A stretch of DNA of 6,383 nucleotides from Erysipelothrix rhusiopathiae. Lineage in GTDB: Bacteria; Bacillota_I; Bacilli_A; Erysipelotrichales; Erysipelotrichaceae. Made by a program: the position numbers and the translations under genes. Under the pieces are notes generated by a model that worked only from the letters and a program-made list of their open reading frames with translations, was not told where the DNA came from and did no database searches. Shown piece by piece: positions 1 through 4,009 of the stretch (its first letter is position 1; each line of letters begins with the position of its first letter). The stretch spans positions 1 to 6,383 of the forward strand of contig CADBTK010000172.1 of assembly GCA_902797585.1 (NCBI GenBank), read 5' to 3'.

Positions 1-2
1 TG

Positions 3-740
3 TATCGCGGATCATCGATTATAGAATCTGCCAAACAATTCTTAGATATCTGTATCGAAAATGATGTTCCATTTGTGTTTTTAACGAATAATTCGACACG
101 TACCCAACAACAAAATGCCCAACATATGTTAGATATGGGTTATACAAATATTAAACCCGAACAATTTTTTAATAGTGCCATGGCTAGTTGTGCTTATGTT
201 TCTCATCACTATAAAGAAAAGAAAGCCTATTTTCTTGGTGAGAAAGGAATGGAACAAGCCTTATTGGATTATGGCTTTACTATTACGGATCAAAACCCTG
301 ACTTTGTCTTTATTGGATTAAAAAGAGATGCTAGTTATCAAGATTTTTCTAAGCCTTTAAATTTATTATTAAATGGAGCCAAATTAATTGGTACGAATAA
401 AGATCGTATTTTTCCTACACCGAATGGATTTTCTATCGGAAATGGAAGTATAGTAACAATGTTTGAATATGCATCCAGTCAAATAAGTCCTGATATCTCT
501 AAACCACATGCACCTATACTGGATTATTGTTTAGAATACTTTGGTTTAAATAAAGAAGAAGTTATTTTAATTGGAGATAATTTAGAAACAGATATTTCTT
601 TAGGAACCAATCATGGGGTTGAAACAATCTTTGTAACAAAAGGTGTGCATACAAAAGAAGATATCCAACGTTTGGGTGTTTATCCAAGCCATACAGTGGA
701 TTCTTTGATGGATCTTGCAGACCTTGAATTTCTTAAGTAG
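3..740 (+). CDS. HAD-superfamily IIA (NagD-like) sugar/nucleotide phosphatase, 5' truncated
   Basis: This is the 3' part of a cytoplasmic HAD hydrolase, a family that removes phosphate from small phosphorylated metabolites; the substrate is not readable. The open frame runs in from the window edge: its first residues, YRGSSIIESAKQFL, are what normally follows the DxDGT nucleophile motif, so only about 10-15 residues including motif I are missing. The GTG at 75 lies inside the conserved FLTNNS strand and is not the start. In visible numbering, motif II Thr is residue 28 (LTNNS), the NagD-type cap signature GTNKDRIFPTPNG is at 130-142, motif III Lys is 167 (SKPHAPI), and motif IV GDNLETD carries Asp192 and Asp197. 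The visible 245 residues fit a family length of roughly 255-265. Its last codons overlap the promoter of secG, which starts 41 bases downstream; I see no terminator between them. Family assignment is firm; substrate is unknown. Confidence 0.9.
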   Translation, partial: YRGSSIIESAKQFLDICIENDVPFVFLTNNSTRTQQQNAQHMLDMGYTNIKPEQFFNSAMASCAYVSHHYKEKKAYFLGEKGMEQALLDYGFTITDQNPDFVFIGLKRDASYQDFSKPLNLLLNGAKLIGTNKDRIFPTPNGFSIGNGSIVTMFEYASSQISPDISKPHAPILDYCLEYFGLNKEEVILIGDNLETDISLGTNHGVETIFVTKGVHTKEDIQRLGVYPSHTVDSLMDLADLEFLK

Positions 741-751
741 TGTGTTATAAT
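724..751 (+). promoter_or_regulatory. Sigma-A-type promoter for secG (extended -10)
   Basis: The -35 element TTGAAT (724-729) and the perfect -10 TATAAT (746-751) are 16 bases apart, and the -10 is preceded by TG at 743-744, giving the extended form TGTTATAAT. The -35 lies inside the last codons of the HAD gene. Transcription should begin near 758, leaving a leader of about 24 bases before secG. It gives secG, and rnr by readthrough, a promoter independent of the HAD gene. No start-site data are available; the call rests on consensus match and position. Confidence 0.75.
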
Positions 752-781
752 GTCTTACGTCTAAAAGGAAAGAGTGAAAAT

Positions 782-1015
782 ATGAAAGATATTTTAAATA
801 TATTATTAATGGTATTAGCCGGATTCATGATTATTCTAGTTCTTCTACAAAGTGGTAAATCAGATGGGTTATCATCTGCTTTTACTGGAAGTGGAGATCT
901 AAACTTATTTGCGGTGCAAAAAGAACGTGGACCAGAAAAAGCAATCTCTCGTTTGACTTTAATTACTGGGATTTTGTTCTTCGCGGTAACCATCGCTTTA
1001 CAAGTTGTTAAATAA
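782..1015 (+). CDS. secG: SecG, preprotein translocase subunit
   Basis: This small integral membrane protein is the third subunit of the SecYEG protein-export channel and supports SecA-driven translocation. The 77-residue product has two hydrophobic segments (about 3-21 and 56-75) around a polar loop holding the family signature: LLQSGKSDGLSSAFTGSG followed by an Arg/Lys-rich stretch (KERGPEKAISRLT). Length matches typical Firmicute SecG (about 75-80). I chose ATG 782 because an AAAGGA ribosome site (764-769) precedes it and the hydrophobic helix begins at once. The frame is open back to a GTG at 740, but that would add a polar MCYNVLRLKGKSEN tail transcribed only from upstream of the mapped promoter. 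It lies directly before rnr, a common Gram-positive order, with an intrinsic hairpin in the 39-base gap. Confidence 0.93.
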   Translation: MKDILNILLMVLAGFMIILVLLQSGKSDGLSSAFTGSGDLNLFAVQKERGPEKAISRLTLITGILFFAVTIALQVVK

Positions 1016-1016
1016 G

Positions 1017-1035
1017 AGGCCGGAAGGCCTTTTTT
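1017..1035 (+). terminator. Short intrinsic terminator or attenuator between secG and rnr
   Basis: AGGCC (1017-1021), a GGAA loop (1022-1025) and GGCCT (1026-1030) form a compact GC-rich hairpin, followed by six T (1030-1035). The stem can be lengthened by two further pairs (A1015-T1032 and a G-U at 1016/1031) at the cost of the T-tract. It begins immediately after the secG stop codon. Since I find no convincing promoter between it and rnr, it probably stops only part of the transcripts and so sets a high secG to rnr ratio. Confidence 0.75.
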
Positions 1036-1040
1036 GTTGG

Positions 1041-1048
1041 AAAGGAGG
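1041..1048 (+). promoter_or_regulatory. Ribosome binding site that fixes the rnr start
   Basis: AAAGGAGG is nearly a full match to the 16S rRNA 3' end and lies six bases before ATG 1055. The frame is open seven codons further upstream to a TTG at 1034, but that codon lies within the T-tract of the preceding terminator and upstream of this site, so ATG 1055 is the start. Confidence 0.85.
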
Positions 1049-1054
1049 GAAAAT

Positions 1055-3091
1055 ATGATCAATAAATTAAAAACTATTTTTGAAAAGAAGAAAAAATGGA
1101 CATTGGATGGATTAAAGAAAGAGTGTCATTGTCAAACAAGCGCAGAGTTTGTTTCATTGATGAAAGCATTAAATCAAATGGAAGAAGATCGTCTATTATT
1201 TAATAATCATTCTCATTATGAATGGATTGAAGGTTCTTATTTCATTGGAAAAATCAAAGCCATTACTCGTTTTGATTGGGTAGTAACTAACTTTCAAATG
1301 ACTCTTACCATAGATAAAAATGATAAACAAATCTTTTTTGTGGGTGATGAAGTCTTAGTTACTCTTTCTAATAAACCAAAGATTGTTCATGTATATAAAC
1401 GAGCAAAAACACAAATCACTGGTTCTATGATTCAAAGAAAAAAGAAAGCTTTCTTTTATTCCAATGAAGATTACCATTGTGATTTCTTTGTGAAAAATGC
1501 CAATAGTTTTCCATATCAAAAAGATGATGTTCTACTTGCTCAAATCAAGAAATATTCCAATCCATTAGAAATAGAAATTATTCGAGTCTTAGGAAAAAGA
1601 CAAGATGTAGGAATTGATGTTACCGCATTATTGTATGAAAATAATGCTCGCATGGAATTTAATAAAGATGTCATGAAACAAGTGGATAATATTCCTTTAG
1701 AAGTTAGTAGGTATGATTTTGTTGATCGTGTGGATCATCGTGATTTATATACAGTAACTATTGATGGAGATGATGCCAAAGATTTTGATGATGCGATTTC
1801 GATTGAAAAAGATGGAAATGGTTATATTCTTTATGTGCATATTGCCGATGTGACTTATTATATGCAAGAAAAGAGTCCTTTAGATAAAGAAGCTTATTTA
1901 CGTTCAACAAGTATTTATGTGTGTGATCGTGTGGTACCGATGTTGCCATTTCGATTATCCAATGGCATTTGTTCTTTAAATCCGGATGTAGATCGATGTA
2001 CTTTAACTTGTAAAATGTGGATCGATTCCAAAGGGAAGTGTGACAAATATGATATTTATCCTTCTTTGATTCATTCCAATCGACGTTGTACATATCAATT
2101 GGTAAATTCTTTATTTGATTCTATGGATATAAATCATCCTTATTATGATCAAATAGATTGGTTTACCTTAATGGCTGATTGCGCTAAGAAAATAGGTGTC
2201 CAGTCAATCAAAAGAGGAAAGATAGATTTTGAAACAAGTGAACCAATTATCGATATCGACGAAAAAGGAATCGTTCATACTATTTCTATTCGTGAAAGAG
2301 GTTTTTCTCAAGAGATGATAGAAGAATTTATGATTCTAGCCAATACTTGTGTGGCAAAAGAATTATATCGTCATCAAATGCCATGTATGTATCGAGTGCA
2401 TGAAAGACCCGATTTAGAAAAGATAGAAGATTTAATGCAGTTATCGATGTTGTTTCATATTCCTTGGATCGAAGGTATGGAATCCGATCCAAAACGTATC
2501 CAACAATACTTAAATCAAATACAAGATGAAGAAATAAAGAAATGTATTTCTTATATCATGTTGCGCTCTATGCAAAAGGCTCAATATGATGGACGCTGTT
2601 TAGGACATTTTGGTTTGGCATTAAAAGAATATTGTCACTTTACTTCACCTATTCGTAGATACAGTGATGTGGTTGTTCATCGAATGTTAAAAAAATATAT
2701 CTTTTCAAAACAATCGATCGATCAAAATGATTTTGATAAAATTCAAAGTCAAAGTGTTCATATCTCGATAAAGGAAAGAGAAGCCATAGCGCTTGAAAGA
2801 AAAATAGATGCCATTAAAATGGCGGAATATATGAAACGCTATATTGGAAATAAGTTTGAAGGGACAATCACAAGTGTATTGGAGTTTGGTTGTTTTGTGA
2901 CATTGGATAATGGAGTGGAAGGATTAATTCCTGTTCATTCTCTGAATGATTATTATGCTTATCAACCATCTACTTATTCATTGCACTCTTCAGGAAATAA
3001 ACATATTCTTCAAATAGGGCAAAGAGTAACGGTACGTGTGACACAAGTTAATATTGAAAAAGGGCAGGTAGAATTTCGTTATTTGAAATAA
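1055..3091 (+). CDS. rnr: Ribonuclease R (RNB-family 3'-5' exoribonuclease)
   Basis: RNase R degrades structured RNA processively from the 3' end and acts in rRNA quality control, mRNA decay and trans-translation. The 678-residue product has an N-terminal winged-helix-like segment (about 1-60), a cold-shock-like region (about 60-200), the RNB catalytic domain (about 215-570) and a C-terminal S1 domain (about 598-678). The catalytic motif IDGDDAKDFDDAI carries Asp237, Asp243, Asp245 and Asp246, equivalent to E. coli RNase R D272, D278, D280 and D281. RLSNGICSLNP and HFTSPIRRYSD (Arg534, Arg535) are also present, so the enzyme looks active. The N-terminal RNA-binding part lacks the usual GFGFV-type cold-shock motif, and the protein stops just after S1 without the lysine-rich tail of enterobacterial RNase R. 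smpB, a frequent downstream neighbour in Firmicutes, is absent here. It follows secG and probably relies on readthrough from the secG promoter. Confidence 0.95.
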   Translation: MINKLKTIFEKKKKWTLDGLKKECHCQTSAEFVSLMKALNQMEEDRLLFNNHSHYEWIEGSYFIGKIKAITRFDWVVTNFQMTLTIDKNDKQIFFVGDEVLVTLSNKPKIVHVYKRAKTQITGSMIQRKKKAFFYSNEDYHCDFFVKNANSFPYQKDDVLLAQIKKYSNPLEIEIIRVLGKRQDVGIDVTALLYENNARMEFNKDVMKQVDNIPLEVSRYDFVDRVDHRDLYTVTIDGDDAKDFDDAISIEKDGNGYILYVHIADVTYYMQEKSPLDKEAYLRSTSIYVCDRVVPMLPFRLSNGICSLNPDVDRCTLTCKMWIDSKGKCDKYDIYPSLIHSNRRCTYQLVNSLFDSMDINHPYYDQIDWFTLMADCAKKIGVQSIKRGKIDFETSEPIIDIDEKGIVHTISIRERGFSQEMIEEFMILANTCVAKELYRHQMPCMYRVHERPDLEKIEDLMQLSMLFHIPWIEGMESDPKRIQQYLNQIQDEEIKKCISYIMLRSMQKAQYDGRCLGHFGLALKEYCHFTSPIRRYSDVVVHRMLKKYIFSKQSIDQNDFDKIQSQSVHISIKEREAIALERKIDAIKMAEYMKRYIGNKFEGTITSVLEFGCFVTLDNGVEGLIPVHSLNDYYAYQPSTYSLHSSGNKHILQIGQRVTVRVTQVNIEKGQVEFRYLK

Positions 3092-3102
3092 CCTGTCTTT
3101 TT
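3061..3102 (+). terminator. Intrinsic terminator of rnr
   Basis: AGGGCAGGT (3061-3069) pairs with ACCTGTCTT (3091-3099), nine pairs including two G-U, around a 21-base loop, followed by a T-run (3098-3102). The 5' arm lies inside the last rnr codons and the 3' arm starts on the final base of the stop codon. The loop is long for an intrinsic terminator, so efficiency may be moderate. It separates rnr from the ankyrin/EF-G-like operon, which has its own promoter 33 bases further on. Confidence 0.7.
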
Positions 3103-3134
3103 CGGTACATATTTTGTCAAATTTGGTCGCTTCA

Positions 3135-3162
3135 TTGACCTAGTTTTTATTCAAGATATAAT
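3135..3162 (+). promoter_or_regulatory. Near-consensus promoter of the ankyrin/EF-G-like operon
   Basis: TTGACC (-35, 3135-3140, five of six consensus bases) and a perfect TATAAT (-10, 3157-3162) lie 16 bases apart. This is the best promoter in the window. Transcription should begin near 3169, giving a leader of about 155 bases before the ankyrin start, far longer than translation needs and filled with the leader ORF and two hairpins. A short inverted repeat GGTC/GACC (3125-3128, 3137-3140) overlaps the -35 and might be an operator, but four-base arms are weak evidence. Confidence 0.85.
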
Positions 3163-3175
3163 GATTTCAACAAGA

Positions 3176-3249
3176 GGAAGGAGTGGTTATCATGAAAAAA
3201 GAAATGGTTTTCAATGTTACAACTATAATAATTAATAACCGCTCTTTTC
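3176..3249 (+). promoter_or_regulatory. Long leader hairpin burying the leader-peptide ribosome site
   Basis: Bases 3176-3190 pair with 3235-3249 in an unbroken 15-bp helix: twelve Watson-Crick pairs and three G-U pairs (3184/3241, 3180/3245, 3177/3248). The 5' arm contains the whole AAGGAG ribosome site (3178-3183) of the leader ORF; the 3' arm lies in its codons 15-20. The 44-base loop holds the leader ATG and a small GAAAA/TTTTC helix (3194-3198, 3208-3212). A folded stem would block initiation, and a translating ribosome would keep it open. Pairing is read directly from sequence; the regulatory role is inferred. Confidence 0.65.
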
Positions 3250-3260
3250 AAGGGGCATAG
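3192..3260 (+). CDS. Putative 22-residue leader peptide of the ankyrin/EF-G-like operon
   Basis: This is a short ORF with a strong ribosome site (AAGGAG 3178-3183, eight bases before ATG 3192), located between the operon promoter and a terminator-like hairpin. The peptide starts MKKEMVFNV, continues TTIIINN and ends RSFQGA. The core has consecutive Thr, Ile and Asn codons (ACA ACT ATA ATA ATT AAT AAC). The two adjacent ATA codons stand out because ATA appears in neither downstream gene. The TAG stop (3258-3260) overlaps the first bases of the downstream hairpin, so a terminating ribosome would physically cover its 5' arm. This is the layout of ribosome-controlled attenuators. The Thr/Ile-rich core recalls amino-acid biosynthesis leaders such as thrL, but no such genes follow. 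It could also be chance; conservation among relatives would decide. Confidence 0.5.
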   Translation: MKKEMVFNVTTIIINNRSFQGA

Positions 3261-3293
3261 CTGGATAGTGTTGACTGGACATATCCAGCTTTT
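3259..3293 (+). terminator. Terminator-like attenuator hairpin before the ankyrin gene
   Basis: AGCTGGATA (3259-3267) and TATCCAGCT (3282-3290) form a perfect nine-base inverted repeat around a 14-base loop, followed by TTTT (3290-3293), then AC and another TTTT. It stands inside the transcript leader, 33 bases before the ankyrin start, not at an operon end. With the stop codon of the leader ORF touching the 5' arm, it most likely terminates transcription unless a ribosome occupies the leader. I found no good upstream partner for its 5' arm, so a classical antiterminator helix is not evident. Confidence 0.65.
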
Positions 3294-3308
3294 ACTTTTG
3301 TACCATGA

Positions 3309-3314
3309 AGGAGG
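3309..3314 (+). promoter_or_regulatory. Ribosome binding site that decides the ankyrin gene start
   Basis: AGGAGG lies three bases before ATG 3318 and nine bases before the in-frame ATG 3324. The second spacing is in the usual range and the first is too tight, so 3324 is preferred. The two choices differ only by a leading Met-Thr. Confidence 0.7.
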
Positions 3315-3323
3315 AATATGACC

Positions 3324-3995
3324 ATGGATCAGAATTTTAACAAAGTATTTTGGGACGCTTGTGCAAATGGCGATTTCCCAATGGCAGCTGCTCAAGTCAA
3401 AGCGGGTGCTGATGTAAACTATCAAAACGGTGACGGACGTTCTGCATTGATGCGTGCAGCTAAACGTGACCGTAAAGACATTGTTCAATTATTAATTGAT
3501 AGTGGTGCGGATGTAAATGCAACTGATAACAAAGGAAAAACGGCATTAATGGGTGCAGCTAAAAAAGGAAACAAAACAATTTGTAAAGCCTTAATCTTAG
3601 CCGGTGCCGATGTCAATATGAAAGATGATAGAGGACGTACTGCTTTAATGCGTGCTGCGTTATTAGGTCAAGATAGATGTGTTTTGGAATTGTTAGATGC
3701 TGGTGCAGATATCAATGCTCAAGACGAAGTAGGTCGTACAGCTTTAATGGAAGCATGTATTGCCTTTAAACGTGATACGATTGCTATTCTTTTAGAAAGA
3801 AATGCGGATGTAAACTTATTTGATAATAATGGATGTACTGCCTTGATGCGTGCTGCTTATGGTGGATATCCAAGTTTGGTTGAAAAATTATTAGCCTTTG
3901 GTGCTGATAAAGATATGAAAGATAAACAAGGAAATGTTGCCCTTGATTATGTTCGTGAACATTGTAGAGCTCAATTAGAGCCAATCTTGAAGTAG
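3324..3995 (+). CDS. Cytoplasmic ankyrin-repeat protein
   Basis: This 223-residue protein is built almost entirely of ankyrin repeats, helical modules that bind partner proteins; it has no signal peptide, membrane segment or catalytic domain. After an N-terminal cap repeat (about 1-36, ending AGADVNYQNG), five full 33-residue repeats follow at 37-69, 70-102, 103-135, 136-168 and 169-201, then a shortened C-terminal cap (202-223). The repeats are very regular: each has (S/T)ALM at the first helix, ALMRAA in three of them, and a GADVN- or NADVN-like turn. Start ATG 3324 is chosen from ribosome-site spacing; ATG 3318 is the alternative. The EF-G-like gene begins 14 bases after the stop, so the two are co-transcribed behind an attenuator leader. 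Arginine is mostly CGT, as in the EF-G-like gene and unlike rnr, suggesting good expression. A role as adaptor or chaperone for the EF-G-like protein or ribosomes is a guess from context; biochemical function is unknown. Confidence 0.9.
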   Translation: MDQNFNKVFWDACANGDFPMAAAQVKAGADVNYQNGDGRSALMRAAKRDRKDIVQLLIDSGADVNATDNKGKTALMGAAKKGNKTICKALILAGADVNMKDDRGRTALMRAALLGQDRCVLELLDAGADINAQDEVGRTALMEACIAFKRDTIAILLERNADVNLFDNNGCTALMRAAYGGYPSLVEKLLAFGADKDMKDKQGNVALDYVREHCRAQLEPILK

Positions 3996-4009
3996 GCGGG
4001 TGACACATT

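Noticed and set aside
75..740. Separate HAD gene starting at GTG 75
   Set aside because: The frame is open to the window edge and residues before GTG 75 match the family, so the GTG is an internal valine codon of a truncated gene.
953..980. Promoter for rnr inside secG
   Set aside because: TTGACT at 953-958 is a fair -35, but the bases at the expected -10 position match the consensus at only about three of six positions.
745..1062. Antisense open frame opposite secG
   Set aside because: It is a shadow of secG: no ribosome site, no recognisable domain, and it crosses the terminator. The other antisense frames (1758-2093, 3147-3488, 3784-4008, 4094-4285, 4415-4618, 5384-5653) fail for the same reasons; several have His- or Phe/Ile-rich compositions that simply mirror codons of the + strand genes.
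3169..3323. T-box or amino-acid riboswitch upstream of the ankyrin gene
   Set aside because: No T-box AGGGTGG core or specifier layout is present, the leader is too short, and the downstream genes are not amino-acid or tRNA genes.
3092..3323. smpB or tmRNA after rnr
   Set aside because: The gap holds no ORF of SmpB size and no tRNA-like acceptor or tag-coding sequence; only the promoter, leader ORF and hairpins are there.
3305..3340. Second mini-ORF (MKEEYDHGSEF) overlapping the ankyrin start
   Set aside because: No ribosome site precedes its ATG, which itself lies just in front of the AGGAGG used by the ankyrin gene; it is probably chance.
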